Origin: Kitagawia praeruptora
Taxonomy: Eukaryota > Streptophyta > Magnoliopsida > Apiales > Apiaceae
Assembly (NCBI GenBank): GCA_037693485.1
Contig: CM075346.1
Coordinates: 12,863,501-12,927,500, forward strand
Reading direction: 5' to 3'
Length of the DNA stretch: 64,000 nt
This document shows positions 1 to 12,001 of the stretch, in pieces. Made by a program: the position numbers and the translations under genes. The notes under the pieces are model-generated. The model searched no databases. It was not told the DNA's origin and was given only the letters and a program-made list of their open reading frames with translations. Position 1 is the first letter of the stretch. Each line of letters starts with the position of its first letter.

Positions 1-2
1 CA

Positions 3-1664
3 AGAGAACGGGTATGGAATAGAGACCATCCGTTTGAATTAATTATTGGTGATCCAGATGCTGGTGTGTCTACTAGAAGAACTGCAAGAGCTGACCTGGC
101 TAATATTTGCTTATATTCTGGGTTCTTATCCAAGCTTGAACCTAAAGAAATAGAAGAAGCTCTTGGTGATGCTGATTGGGTGATTGCAATGCAAGAGGAA
201 CTCAATCAGTTTGAAAGGCAGAAAGTTTGGAAACTAGTACCCCGACCAAAGAACAAATCAGTAATTGGAGCTAGGTGAGTATTCAGAAATAAAATGGATG
301 AAAACGGACTTGTAACTAGAAACAAGGCTCGTTTGGTTGCAAAAGGTTATTCTCAGCGAGAAGGAATTGATTATGATGAGACCTATGCACCGGTTGCAAG
401 ACTTGAGGCAGTCAGGATGTTCTTGGCATTTGCAGCACATAAGAACTTCAAGGTTTTTCAGATGGATGTGAAAAGTGCCTTCCTAAACGGAGAGTTAGAA
501 GAAGAAGTGTATCTGGAACAGCCGCCTGGCTTCATTGATCCAGAACTTGTAGATTTTGTGTATCTTCTATTCAAATCTGTCTATGGCCTCAGGCAATCCC
601 CAAGGTGTTGGTATGAAACCCTATCCCTATTCTTAATTGAAAGTGGTTTTACTAGGGGAGTAATTGACAAAACATTGTTCTATAAAAATGTGAAGAATGA
701 TTTAATACTTGTTCAAGTCTATGTGGACGATATTATCTTCGGATCATCTAATGAGCGCTTGTGCGAGAAATTTGCTAAGCTAATGCAAGAGAAATACGAG
801 ATGAGCATGATGGGAGAGCTGTCCTTCTTCCTTGGATTACAGATCAGTCAGAGAAAAGATGGTATCTTTATCTGTCAATCCAAGTACGTCAAAGATTTAC
901 TCAAAAAGTACAATCTAGAAGATGCATCAGCAGCTAAGACTCCCATGGCAACAGCCACGAAGCTTGATGAAGACAAATCAGGTAAACCAGTTGACATCAC
1001 AAGCTATCGAGGTATGATTGGCTCACTTCTCTATTTAACTGCAAGTAGACCCGATATAATGTTCGCGACTTGTTTATGTGCAAGATTCCAAGCGGATCCT
1101 AGAGAATCACATCTCGTAGCCGTCAAAAGAATTTTTAGGTATCTCAAGGGCACACCAAATCTAGGGATTTGGTACCCAAGAGATACAGGTTTTAATCTAA
1201 TTGGCTATACGAATTCAGACTATGCAGGTTGCAGGATTGATAGGAAAAGCACATCTGGTGCTTGTCAATTTCTTGGCAGAAGATTGGTGTCCTGGCAAAG
1301 TAAAAAGCAACATACAGTATCTACTTCTACTGCTGAAGCTGAGTACATTGTTGCTGGAAGCTGTGTAGCTCAAATACTGTGGATGAGGAACCAATTGAAG
1401 GATTATGGCATGGAGCACAAGAAAATTCCAATTATGTGTGACAACACAAGTGCCATTGCCATAACCAACAATCCTGTAGATCACTCAAGAACCAAGCACA
1501 TTGACATCAGATATCACTTCATAAGAGAACATGTTGAGGAGGGGACTGTGGAACTACATTTTGTGCCCACAATGCAACAAATTGCAGATATATTCACCAA
1601 ACCTCTTGATGAAGTAACATTCAATAGATTGGTTGGTGAATTGGGAATGCTTAACACAAGTTAG
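3..1664 (+). pseudogene. pol: Element A pol, C-terminal part (reverse transcriptase and RNase H), one nonsense codon
   Basis: This frame is open from the window edge and encodes the end of the copia polyprotein. The RT copies the element RNA into DNA and the RNase H removes the RNA strand, both in cytoplasmic particles. Visible RT landmarks are [11 protein letters not shown] near 460 and the catalytic [11 protein letters not shown] at 720. RNase H follows with DRKSTSG near 1237, [17 protein letters not shown] and [13 protein letters not shown]. The protein ends in [11 protein letters not shown], the usual Sirevirus C-terminus. One TGA at 276-278 falls where relatives have Trp, consistent with a single G-to-A change. 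Apart from that codon the frame is clean for more than 450 residues, so this copy decayed only slightly. Confidence 0.9.
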
Positions 1665-2077
1665 TAAAGCTTTATATCTGTAAAATCCATGTTTATGTTT
1701 TAATATGCAAGCTACTTAATCATTATATGCTTAGACTTTAAAATGCCTAATTAATGATAGTTGTATGTTGCATATAGTGTCATTTTACATGAATTCATTG
1801 TGTTTTAAGTGTCTTTTATAGCACAAATCTTTGAATTTATGCTTGTTAGATTGCATGATCATAGGGGGAGTTAAATTCATAATATTCTAAATTTTGCATG
1901 ATTTTTAGATGAATTTACCTGTGTTTTTCATGTAATTAGAGGCCTTAGAATTATCAAGGAATGTTTTAATTATGTCATATATTAAAATCCTTGAATTGAT
2001 ATTTATATTAATTTGGCAATATTAAGTGTTGACTTTTTCAAAGAGAATTGTCAAATTATTCTAAGTATCTTCAAAAT

Positions 2078-2663
2078 TTCGAGTTATTAAGTATCTCGAA
2101 ACTCATCTTGAAATTCTACTTGAATTTCGATTTGAGCTTCCAGAGTGAAGTTTTGAAAATTCTAAGTCTGGGAAGAATTTCGAGTTAGTCTCTATCTCGA
2201 AATTCATCTCGAAATTCGACTTAGAGTTCGAATTCGAGTTACCAGAGTGCCTATTTCTATCTTCAAAATATTCGAGATAAGTTCTATCTCGAACTTTATC
2301 TCGAAGGTTGAGATAAGGTTCCATTTTTGGGGATATTTTGAAAAGAACTGAGAGAATAACTTCGAGTTAGTCAATAACTTCGAGTTAGTCTCTATCTCGA
2401 AACTCAACTCGAATTTCGACTTGATGTTCGAGATAGAGTTCTCAGTTGGTTAAGGGGATTTTTTTCGAGTTAACTCCTAACTCGAAACTTATCTAGAATT
2501 TCTAATTGAATTTCGAGATAGGTTTCCCTAGTACTGTTTGTGATTTTTGCTGCTTAAGTGGTAATTGTTCGAATTAGCATGTGTTTTTCGAGTTAACATC
2601 TATCTCGAACTTCATCTCGAAGTTCGACTTAAGAAGTTCGAGATAGAGTTCGACTTAAGTGTT
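2078..2663 (+). repeat. Cluster of TTCGAGA / TCTCGAA palindromic words
   Basis: Six or seven imperfect units of about 80-100 bases are visible. Each combines TTCGAGTTAG, TCTATCTCGAAA and AATTCGACTT in varying order, so TTCGAG and its complement CTCGAA alternate and can fold on each other. Units are too diverged for a clean satellite. The same words recur in B at 10740-11230 and in the B LTR at 18121-18545. Repeated palindromic motifs are known from Sirevirus LTRs and flanking non-coding DNA; the exact sequence here appears family-specific. Confidence 0.75.
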
Positions 2664-2728
2664 CCCTGTATGTACTTGATGTTTTTCACTCTTTTTAACA
2701 GGGGCATTTTTGTCATTTCACAATCATC

Positions 2729-2736
2729 TATATATA
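2729..2736 (+). promoter_or_regulatory. Possible internal TATA box upstream of the extra ORF of A
   Basis: TATATATA followed by CATCTCTAACTC lies about 510 bases before the ATG at 3251, with pyrimidine-rich leader-like sequence in between. It could start a separate mRNA for the extra ORF. AT-rich plant DNA yields such boxes by chance. Confidence 0.25.
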
Positions 2737-3250
2737 CATCTCTAACTCGATGCATCATTCACTTTACCTAATTTCATTTTTACAGCAGCCTCTTTACAAA
2801 AACAAGGCGATTTCACAAATTCTTATCATTAATCCGTGTTTTTGTGATTAAACTCATACTAATCACGAATTACTACCAATTTTTAGACTACTATTGTCTG
2901 TGTTATCATTAATCTTTGTGTTGGTGTGTTTTGTACCTGTTCATATACACGCGCATATACATACACACGAACATCCAGTGTTTGTGTAATTGTTCAAAAC
3001 ACGATTTTCATATTCTCTATCTATATCCACATACGATTTCACTGGTTAACACACACGAATATACATCTTCATTGAATATTCAGATTTAGTCATTGGTTGT
3101 TGATTGGATCCCGTAGTTTAATTTCTCTAAGGGAACTACTTTGTTGTTCTTGATAAATTAAAAGGGATACAACTGTTAATTCGAAAATTACTCGTTTTTC
3201 AAAATAAAAAAAAAATTATCACATCTTTTAAAGAAAAACATTTAATTAAA

Positions 3251-5455
3251 ATGGCTCACCAATTTTCACTTGCTAAAAACAATTTTTATAATATTTCTAC
3301 GGAAATTGGTGATCAACTCCCGCGCTTTAAGTTTTGGATACGATTTCTCAATTTGTACTCCAAAGCTAGCCATGCTTTTACAGCTAAACCTACACTAGTA
3401 CATGATGCTTTACAGCAATTATGGACTAGTGCGGTTACTTTTGGGAGCAAATCAACCCCTTATGGTTTCAGGTTTACCTTAGCGGGTCAGGAATATGAGG
3501 TGACTGAAGAAATTGTCAACAGGGTTCTGGAATTCCCGATAAAAGATGCTTATGATCCAGAACCTACAGCTGCAGAACGCCTCAGTTTCTTTGAAGAAAT
3601 AGGATGTTATACTCCGACTGGCCGGATCACTGAAAACATCCAAAAACAATTCTTCCATGTGGAATGGAATTACTTTTTCGAAGCCATCACAAGATGTTTT
3701 CGGGCACGTGAAAAAGATTTTCATCAAATTCCAATTCCCATGCAAAACTTTGGAATTGCCCTAGCAAGAGAACTGGATATAAATTATGGACGCATAGTTC
3801 TCTCTGAGATAGTGGGTGTAATGGGATCTCCTGCAAGCAGAGACCTCAACACAACAGATGTTGTCTGCTGGTTTCCTCGGTTCTTACAAATGTTGATAAA
3901 TGATTTAATACCGAAGGATGCTCTTGCTGTTAGACAGAGTTTTGCCAGAAGTCAAACATCTGCACCACTAGGGATGGGCACTAAGTCACTTTCAACAATT
4001 GATAATCAGGATAAACATCAAGGTAAACCCATGTCAATTCCTGAAAACATTCAACTGTGGCTTAAATATGATGCAGGAGTTACCACTTTGGCGGAATCAT
4101 CGCAAGTTTCATCATATGCTCAGAATCCGTCTGCTCATGCTGAGGCATTTGAAGGGATTCCTGATGAGCAGAGCGATGACGAACAAGGTAATCAATCAGG
4201 TAATCTCTCTCTGCATACTATTCATTCCTCTTCCTATGTATCTGATTCCCAGACCCAAGAGACTGCTAGCCCGCAGGATCTATCCCAGGGTGAGAGCTAT
4301 ATTTCTAATTCTCTGTCACCCCTGTCACCGGAATCAAGACAGCCAGCACATGTAAATGTAGGATATGATGAGGAGAGTGACCCCGAAGAGCAGCCCCTTA
4401 TTCGAAAGAAAGCCAAATTTTCTCATGCTGCTACTTCTAAACCTCAGTCAAACCCTAGTGTGTCACACGCAACCACTCCACCTCACGAGAGTGGTTCTCC
4501 CCTTGAACAATCTGCACATAGGGATTTTGGTGAGGATGATGTACCTTTTGGAGATACTGTTGCTTCAAAAGGACATGAAGTTTTAAAACCTTTAGCCGTA
4601 CCTTCACCGGTACGTACTGATGCTGCAAAGAGGATCGATTCTGATGTTGTAAAAGAACACTTTGTAGCCTCTCAGCCTGAGATTCCAACTCAGGAAACAA
4701 TAGAAATTGATCCCATAACTGTCAATTATATTGCTTATCCAGTTTCTGCAGGTACTGCTTCATATTTTGGATCACTTATTGAAGACATACACGAGCGTGA
4801 GATAGGGAGTGTGTGTGAGAGGTTAGGGAGAGAGGGACCTTCATTTTTAAGGCCCGAAACCGAGCGGCAAATACTAACAGAACGAGTATTAGAGCGAGGT
4901 CACCTAAACCAAACACCGTCCCTTAACATTGAAAATCTTGATACACGTATGACTTCTATGGAAAATCAGATGAAGCAGTTTGGGCAGACGATGGGGCAGT
5001 TAGGAATGAACATTGGCAACAATCAAAGGGCTCTTGATGACTACGCAGCACGAATGGCAAGTCAAGCTACAGCTTTTGATGCTTTGACAAACAAGGTCGA
5101 TGACTTGGGCCATGCTGGTGGTGTCTTGGGAAGCACTCTGAATGAGAGGATGGGAGCAATGGAGACTACAATGCATACAATGGCTGTAGAGATCAGTAGA
5201 ATGATGTTTGCAGTCAGGAGTTTTGTGCCCCCTGAGTGTTTCGAGCCGCAACAACCTCCCCCCGATGCTGGTGCAGGTGGTGCTAGTGGAGCAGGAGTCT
5301 CTGGTTCTGGTTTTGGAGGTTCTTATGCAGCTGGTGGATCTGAAGACCAAGGTGGAGTTCAGGATAACTCACCTAAGGGGGAGAGTGGAAAAGAGACGAG
5401 ACAGCAGGCAGTTCATATCGAAGAAATTGAAGAACATGCTGATCTTGTCAAGTAA
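3251..5455 (+). pseudogene. Element A extra (env-position) ORF, first part
   Basis: This 734-residue frame starts at an ATG after an A-rich leader. Residues about 20-230 form a globular domain shared with ORFs of B (9521-10636) and E (32713-33945); recognisable blocks are the LVHDALQQLW region, VEWNYFFEAITRCF, the IPIPMQNFGIALA block and CWFPRFLQMLIN. A long Ser/Pro/acidic linker follows, then a probable coiled coil at about 560-640 and a Gly-rich tail at about 670-700. I see no signal peptide or membrane segment, so calling it an envelope protein would rest on position alone. The frame stops at 5453-5455, but the neighbouring frame is open across this point and continues to 7239, so a one-base frameshift near 5452 is the likely break. 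Function is unknown. Confidence 0.75.
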
Positions 5456-7239
5456 TAGAAATTGAGCCGTCTATTGATGAAGAGGCTCTGAGGAGGAGAA
5501 AGGGTAAGGCAATAGCGATTGAGCAAGATGAGCCATTCGTTGACCTGAGTCATCAGGAAACAGTACAGAAGGCACATGACTCAGATTCTGATATGGAAGA
5601 CATACCTCTTGAACATGCTATAAAGAGATCTTTGAAGGATCAAGGTGGAGGTGCTGGGATGTCTTTCAGAATGCCTGAAGAAGTTACTGTTGATGAGGAA
5701 ACCCTTAAGTCTCAACAGTTAGCCTTGGAACAAGCTGAGTTCTTTAAAATGAAGATGATGCAAGAACGTGCTGCGTTTCTAGAAAAGAAAGTGGAGCTAC
5801 AAGGGAAGCAGTACGATCATGAGCTTGCAAGGCTAGCTGATCCTCAAGTTGATCTGGACAAGAGAAGGATAGGACAGAAGTGGGATGAAGCAAGGAAGAT
5901 ATTTATGGGACCCTGTGCAAAAGGAGTTCATAACAAGGAGGCAGATGATCTGTTCTACAATCTAAATTTGCAGAATCCAATGACTGCAGAGTACATAAGT
6001 GCATTGAAGAGATTAATTTCTAAAGTCAGGGTTGGATACAATGCAACGCTTAAGGAGTGGCAGGTTATTTTGTCTTTGGTAGAAGGAGTCCCAATGTCTT
6101 TCCTATATGTGGATGACCAATTCATAACGAGAAGATCTGCGTCAGAGTTGTTCTTGCTAGCAACAAAAATTCAATACTCTCAATCTGAGAAGCTAAGCAT
6201 TCTGTATAGGGATCAGTTAATGCAGCTAGCAGAGGACAAGGGTCCAGAATTCTCAGCATATCCTAATGTTGTCCGGATGGTAGTTGACAAGAAAATGAAG
6301 AGGGTTAGCATGGAGGAAAAGGATTTAATGGAACTTTCAGTGGAATCTCTTAAAGCTGTTTGTAGACAAATGATGAGTAAGGGATTCTCTTCTGAGCTTA
6401 AAGATAAATCAGTGAAGATCATTGAAAGTGTCATATTCAAGAAGAGCAATGAGGTGTGGAAGTGTGATATCATTTCTCCAAACCCTCTTGATAACATGAA
6501 GATTGAGCCGGAGCTGATAGAAAAGAAATGGAACATTCTTCAAGCTATGAAGAATGTAGATGAAGCTCTGAATCTTCCTTCTGGAGAACTGGAACAAGGA
6601 GAGATAAGGGAGTCAGTTGGTGTTCCAGGAAGAGATAGTGTATACTGGATACACTCTTTTGTTGATGATACAGCTGATGCCTTAGTATTCATAGATGCAG
6701 ACCAGAATAAAACACTCTTGCATATGAGTAGAAAATGGCTGCTGCAGACTCAAGATGCTGCATTTCTGGAGAAAGTGTTATATGTGTTCAAATGGGATGA
6801 AGTGGAAGATAAGTATGTGGAAGAAAAGCAGAGACTCATGAGTTACCTGTCTGATGTAGTAGTGGAAAAGAAGCGAATGGAGCAAGATGCGGCTAGTGTC
6901 CACAATACTAACCGTGTCAAGGGCTATCCCAAAATGATCTATTGTCAGTTTAAAGCTGATAAAGCTCATTGGAAACCTCAGCTTATAATGAAGAACTTTG
7001 AGGACATTCCAAAGATCAGGACTACTCAGGAGGTGGACAAACTCAGAAGGCTTTTCAAACATCCTTACCCAGAGCCCAAGAATCCTCTAGAAATGGAAGC
7101 AGTAAGTTTGTTGAATGCTAGGTGGACGCAGCTTCATGATCCAGTATATAAGAAACAAAAGCAGCAGAAGGAGAAGCGCAGAAGGCAGAAAGAAGAGAAA
7201 GACCAAGCTGCTGAAGCTAGGAAGAGGAAACGGAATTAG
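5452..7239 (+). pseudogene. Element A extra ORF, second part after a frameshift
   Basis: This frame is open from 5452, before its first ATG at 5593, which supports its being the continuation of the upstream ORF rather than a separate gene. Together they would span about 1,330 codons, unusually long for this position. It contains a Glu/Gln/Lys-rich helical stretch with an FFKMKMMQERAAFLEKKVEL block, a central region without motifs I recognise, and a highly basic C-terminus ending KRKRN that could act as a nuclear localisation signal. There is no membrane segment. Neither B nor E shows a recognisable equivalent of this second half in the window. The product could bind nucleic acid or host proteins, but that is inference only. 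Confidence 0.6.
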
Positions 7240-7583
7240 GGTTAAAGGTCAGAGTGGTGTGAACTTGAAGTTGGAAAAACTTCATGTCTTTCTGTTGCTT
7301 TAACTCACTTGAGGAAAATTCACCTTAGAGTGAATCCAATAAGGTGATATAAGTTTGACTAAAAGATATGAAATAATCCAGGTGATAGGAATCATTCAAA
7401 TGATCTTTAATTCAAGGTTCGAATTCTGTTTCTAGTTTAAGTTCTTTGTATTGTTTTCAAGTACTTTTCAATTGTATATTATTCAAGACTGTAATATTAA
7501 TTATCTTTTCTCGTCTCATTGTTTAGTTGAGTTATCCTTCATTAATTTGAATGTCATTGTTAGACAATCAAATAGGGGGAGAT
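7240..7583 (+). other. Element A 3' untranslated region and polypurine tract
   Basis: This stretch is non-coding and AT-rich. It ends in AAATAGGGGGAGAT (7570-7583), the polypurine tract that primes plus-strand DNA synthesis. The same tract precedes the 3' LTR of E at 36125-36138. Confidence 0.8.
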
Positions 7584-8642
7584 TGAAAGGCAGAGTGTAT
7601 AAACTTGTAACACTATAACTAATGTAACTCAATTAAAGGAAAAGATACTTAACCAGAAGACAATCAAGAACAAGAAGTCACAAGAAATCAACACTAAATG
7701 AAGACAAGGTAATTGATACAATTGAACATGTTAACTATGATCAAGCCAAGAAGAAATCATTGAGAAAAGTTCAAGTCAAAGTTGTTCATGCCTTAGTGAT
7801 TTGAGAAATCAAGAATAAAGATCATAACTATCAGTATCAACAAGACCAATTGATTTCAAGTGAACAAGAAGGAAAGCAAACATTGGAAAGCCAAGTTACT
7901 AAATCAATATGGTAATTTATTCGAGAAGCAGAAACACTATCAAGACTAGTCACTTATGAACCAGACCAGTGCATCAAGTGTCAGGACATTGATAGCAAGT
8001 TTATGCCAGTAATAAAGATCCATGTTCAAGAGCTTGTTGAAGAATAAAGAAGACATGAAGATATCACAAGTTCAAGATGTGCATTGAAGTTTCAAGTTGA
8101 AGACCAGAAAATATTCTAAGTACTAAATATTCTAGATGACCAAGTAGAATATTTCTAAGTAGAAGTTCTACTTAGAAATTCGAGATGGCTAAGTAGAAAT
8201 TCTCAAGTAGAAGTTCTAGTTAGAGTGCAGCTTCAACATGACACATGGCATCTTCTGATTGGCAGATTTCCAAGCTTTCAAGATAAGGCAAGATTTATGT
8301 GGACATCATTGGGCCACGTATATCTTAGTCTTTGAAGACTACAGGACATAGATTACATGTAGTATAAATAGAAGTACTTGTGTAATGTTTTATTTTGGGG
8401 AAGAGAGCAATATTTGAGAGAAACACAAGAAAAAGAGAGAGCATATTCACAGAGCTTAGTATCATTCAATACTCTCTCAACTTCTGTTATACTTTGTAAT
8501 GAATGTTGTAGCAACCACTTCAAGTTATATATAAAACGTATATTACTTGAATCTGTGTGTTCATTTATTGCATCGTATTTATTGCTTCGCAAATTCGAAA
8601 AGTTGTATTCACCCCCCCTCTACAACACATTTGGACCTAACA
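7584..8642 (+). mobile_element. Element A 3' LTR (1,059 bp)
   Basis: The LTR starts TGAAAGGC directly after the polypurine tract and ends CCTAACA. A TATA box, TATAAATA, lies at 8363-8370 and should drive transcription of a copy at the other end. Near the 3' end is TTCACCCCCCCTCTAC, a C-run also present at the same place in the LTRs of B and E. The 5' LTR is outside the window, so the outer boundary is inferred from TG...CA, the polypurine tract and the abrupt switch to element B sequence. Confidence 0.8.
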
Positions 8643-9271
8643 GGAATGTCATACTTTCCTTGAAGCCAGGAATCTATATTGCCTTCTCTCTCAGACTCAT
8701 CCACAATTTTGGCATGTTGTTGCTCCACATCCTCTTTATGGCACAGGAGAATAGCTTCATAGTCAGGATTTTGCAGGTTGGCAATGAGGAGGTGCTGTGC
8801 AATCTTTGTGAACTCAGGAATCTGATCCACAATTAAGCTTTGAAGTGCTTCAACCATCAATTGTTATGGAACAGACCCTGATCCTGAAGCACTGTCATGG
8901 TGCACAGGCTTCAGCCATTGTGACATAAAGTCAGAGCTAGAGCTAGGCAAGCTAGACTCCTCAGTTACAGATGCAACTTCTGTAACCGGATGGATTGACT
9001 CTACTACTGGTGTCTCCACAGAAGTGGGATGAGTTACACCAGCAGTTGACACAGGCACAGAGTCTCTAGTGAAAACTAGTGGAACCTCTGTGTTTGTGAT
9101 GGTGTCATTAGGAGATGCCCCAGCATGCATTCCCTCACCATCTAAATGTGGGTCCTGGGTGGTGAACAGGGTGTCATGCACCAAGTCACTTGAGTTCATT
9201 GGCTCATCAAGAGAAAAGAATTCTTGATGATCAATGCCTTGCTCCTCAATTGCTTGAGTTGCAGGCTGCAA
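8643..9271 (-). pseudogene. Element B extra ORF, decayed C-terminal part
   Basis: Two open pieces (9271-8864 and 8860 leftward) in different frames continue the extra ORF of B. They encode acidic, Ser/Thr/Glu-rich linker sequence and a helical LIVDQIPEFTKIAQHLLIANL block. The left end stops exactly at the LTR of A, which therefore interrupted this gene. No enzymatic motif is visible. Confidence 0.5.
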
Positions 9272-9520
9272 AGAAATATGAGATGAAGATTCTGGAAGAG
9301 TAGTGTGTTATAGAGTAGATTTTGGCAACTCCCCCTGAGAGATAGAGGGAGTTTCAAGTATGATGTGCTCTCCACTCAGTGTAGTGCCAGCCTTATCACT
9401 CCCATGTGCTGACTCAATACAAGAAGGTGCATTGGGGAGGATGCTTGATTCTATAGATGCACCCTGTTAAGAGGACACATCTAGTGAGCTGTTTGCCCCT
9501 GATTTTACAACTTCAGCCAT

Positions 9521-10636
9521 TTATGTGACTGAAGAGGTGGTCTTAGTTTTCTTCTTCTTCTTTGGCCTTAGTAAGGGTGACTCTGGTTCCTCACTTTCTA
9601 GACCTAGTTCAACAGCTAATGCTGCTTCAGATAAAATATTTAAGGGTGCAGACATTACTTCATTTCTCTTCTTTTTACTAACATCACCCTTTTGAGAGGA
9701 TGATGCAGTTGGTTCAATAATTGGTAAAGTGTTTGGTTGAGAGGGTTGGTTAGCTAGCCTTGGGTTAGCATTTTGTTCTACTTGCTTGGGCTTAGCTAAC
9801 TCAGACTTAGAGGCAAATGTTGGCATGTTGTAGGGGTAAGTTCTAAACAAACTCTCCATATGAGGAGTTATGTTAAGTCTTACATCCACATCATTCCTAG
9901 TCTCCAAATTACCAAAAATGAATTTGGTCATGGATTTAGGATAGCCTATTCTATTTTTATTCATCCCATCTAATTCAATCAATTTATCATCAAAGAAATT
10001 AAGGACAGATTGAATAAAACGAGGGAAGAAAATTTCATTACCTCTCTTGGCTGAATTCTTACCAAGTCTCCCATACAGCTCCTGCAGAATGATGAGACCA
10101 ACGTCTATCTTCTTTCCATAAGCTAAGGCATAGCCTATTTGCTGTGCAGGAGTACTGATTTGGTCATAGCTAGATTTTCTTGCAGTGAAGACTTGAAGAA
10201 GTGTAGCAAACACATAACTCCATTCCTTCCTCAAATGCTTCCTGTTCAAGTGCCCAAGACTGATTCTGTCTGCATATTTGATGAAATCAAAGAAGTCTTC
10301 CAATTCAGCATTTGTAGCAAGTGGGTCATACACCTCTCCTTTGGTACCCATCCCAAGTGCCTCATTCATATCCTCTATGGTGATAGTGAGATTCTTGTCT
10401 TGAATCTTGCAGTAGATGATGTACGAGGATATTGCAGAGTCAAGAGCCACCACCTCCACTGTAGCAGACTGCCAAAACTGTTCTAGAATGTCGAGATACA
10501 GAGTTGGGTTAACAGATAGAGCATTCTTGATGTACGATTCAGACATCCACTTCACAAAGCACTTGAAATTGGCATTGGGTGCTTCAACATCACTAGTTAG
10601 AGCAATGAAATTGGTGTTTAACTTTACTGTTGCCAT
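9521..10636 (-). CDS. Element B extra (env-position) ORF, N-terminal domain
   Basis: The frame of 371 residues starts MATVKLNTNF. It is homologous over its first about 230 residues to the extra ORFs of A and E: blocks LYLDILEQFWQSA, LRKEWSYVFATLLQVFTARK, STPAQQIGYALAYGKKIDVG and FFPRFIQSVLNFFDDKL align with their counterparts. A low-complexity tail follows, with a Lys-rich PKKKKKTKTT stretch near the end. I see no signal peptide or membrane helix. The same domain in three distinct copia families argues that it is a maintained Sirevirus protein, function unknown. The frame ends at 9521, probably prematurely, since related coding sequence continues to the left. Confidence 0.7.
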   Translation of the reverse strand: MATVKLNTNFIALTSDVEAPNANFKCFVKWMSESYIKNALSVNPTLYLDILEQFWQSATVEVVALDSAISSYIIYCKIQDKNLTITIEDMNEALGMGTKGEVYDPLATNAELEDFFDFIKYADRISLGHLNRKHLRKEWSYVFATLLQVFTARKSSYDQISTPAQQIGYALAYGKKIDVGLIILQELYGRLGKNSAKRGNEIFFPRFIQSVLNFFDDKLIELDGMNKNRIGYPKSMTKFIFGNLETRNDVDVRLNITPHMESLFRTYPYNMPTFASKSELAKPKQVEQNANPRLANQPSQPNTLPIIEPTASSSQKGDVSKKKRNEVMSAPLNILSEAALAVELGLESEEPESPLLRPKKKKKTKTTSSVT

Positions 10637-10637
10637 T

Positions 10638-10670
<33 letters not shown>

Positions 10671-11491
10671 AGAAATCGAAGGTTGAAGAAGAAATTTAGC
10701 TTTTGTAGTTAGGGTTTCATAGGTTTTGAGAGTTTGGATGCTTGAGAAATCGAATGAAATGAATCGAATAGATCTGAAGTTGTAAAAGTATAAAGTACTT
10801 GAATTGTCGATTAGATGTATGTTCTGTATCGACAAGTCAGGCATTCGAGAAGTAGAAAACAACTATTCGAGAAGTCAAGAAAGGCTTATTCGATAACTCA
10901 AGCAGGTTGTAGCTCACAGCTGGCAGTTATCTAACTTAGAAATAAATATAAATTAGGTAAAATATGTTTTTATGAGTAATTCTAAATTCTGAATAAAAAT
11001 CCAAAATCGGTTAAAATTCTGCGAGAAATCAGCCTTTTCAAATGATTCGAGAACTCAAATATAGTATTCGAGAACTCAGTCAATCGAGAACTAAAACACT
11101 ATATTCGAGAAGTCAAGAAAACCTCTATTCGAGAACTCTAAAAGACTCTATTCGAGAACTCGAGAGTGCTCTAATGAGACTTGTTAGAGATGTCGAATAG
11201 TGAATCACTTGAGAAGTCTGACTTGTCGAATTATACTCATATAAACTCAATTTTCACTATCTTTTTAAAATTTACCAGTCATATTCATTCACGAATATTC
11301 TAGCAAACTAAACAGTGATTTTCTCAAAATTTCATAGAAATTTCAAGTTAACAAGAGAATATGATTTTCAAAATATGCAACAGATTTGAAATATTTATAA
11401 ATCATATTTCAGCCAACACTTACTCCAAAAATATTAAGAATTTAGATAAAGTAAGTGTTTACTGCTGCAACAATCTAGATGTTGTATTCAC
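10637..11491 (-). other. Element B non-coding spacer between pol and extra ORF, with microsatellite
   Basis: A compound (GT)n(GA)n microsatellite lies at 10638-10671 right at the start of the extra ORF, that is in its 5' leader on the minus strand. From 10740 to 11230 the words TTCGAGAACT and ATTCGAGAAGTCAA repeat many times, like the TTCGAG cluster of A. I see no gene. Confidence 0.65.
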
Positions 11492-12001
11492 TTAGCCAGA
11501 ATCTGAAGAATTCAGCATTCCAATCTCACTAACCAACCTTGTGAAGGTGGCTTCATCTAATGGCTTAGTGAATATATCAGCTAGTTGTTTGTCTGTAGAA
11601 ACATAATGCAACTCAATGGTTCCATTAGTTGCATGTTCTCTTATGAAATGATATCTGATGTCAATGTGCTTTGTCCTAGAATGATTAACAGGATTGGCAA
11701 CTATAGAGATCGCACTTGTGTTGTCACACATGATTGGAATTCTTTCCAACACAAGTCCATAATCTCTAAGTTGATTTCTAATCCAAAGCACTTGAGCACA
11801 GCAACTTCCAGCAGCTATGTATTCAGCCTCAGCAGTAGAAGTTGACACAGGTTGTTGTTTCTTGCTATACCAAGAGACTAACCTTTGTCCAAGAAACTGG
11901 CAGCTACCTGAGGTGCTTTTCCTATCCACTCTGCATCCAGCATAATCAGCTTCAGAATAACCAACCAGATTGAACCCTGTGTCCTTAGGATACCATAGTC
12001 C
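11492..12001 (-). pseudogene. pol: Element B RNase H domain (end of pol)
   Basis: On the minus strand this encodes copia RNase [43 protein letters not shown] and [13 protein letters not shown], ending near GMLNSSDSG. The domain itself is uninterrupted. Immediately upstream, at about 12001, it joins the sequence that normally precedes RT, so RT is missing. Function would be removal of RNA from the RNA-DNA hybrid, but without RT this copy is inactive. Confidence 0.85.

Larger units (their letters stand above)
1665..3250 (+). other. Element A non-coding spacer between pol and the extra ORF
   Basis: This stretch of about 1.6 kb has no believable gene. It contains a polypurine AGGGGGAG at about 1863, identical in core to the tract beside the 3' LTR. 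A dense block of TTCGAG/CTCGAA words runs from 2078 to 2663. A TATATATA box lies at 2729-2736. The last 400 bases are AT-rich. Short ORFs within the word block are artefacts of its repetition. The spacer could act as promoter and leader for the downstream ORF, but nothing in the sequence proves that. Confidence 0.7.
1..8642 (+). mobile_element. Element A: Sirevirus-like Ty1/copia retrotransposon, 5' part outside the window
   Basis: The window opens inside pol of a plus-strand copia element. In order it shows the end of integrase/RT, RNase H, a long non-coding stretch, a very long extra reading frame in the env position, a polypurine tract and a 3' LTR. The RT motif [11 protein letters not shown], the extra ORF after pol and the AGGGGGAGAT tract are typical of the Sirevirus lineage. 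The 3' LTR ends CCTAACA and is followed by minus-strand copia sequence of element B, so A is inserted in B. The expected target duplication (GGAAT at 8643) cannot be checked because the 5' end lies outside the window. Confidence 0.9.

Noticed and set aside
3999..4355. Overlapping long frames inside the extra ORF of A
   Set aside because: They are shifted-frame shadows of a low-complexity coding region.
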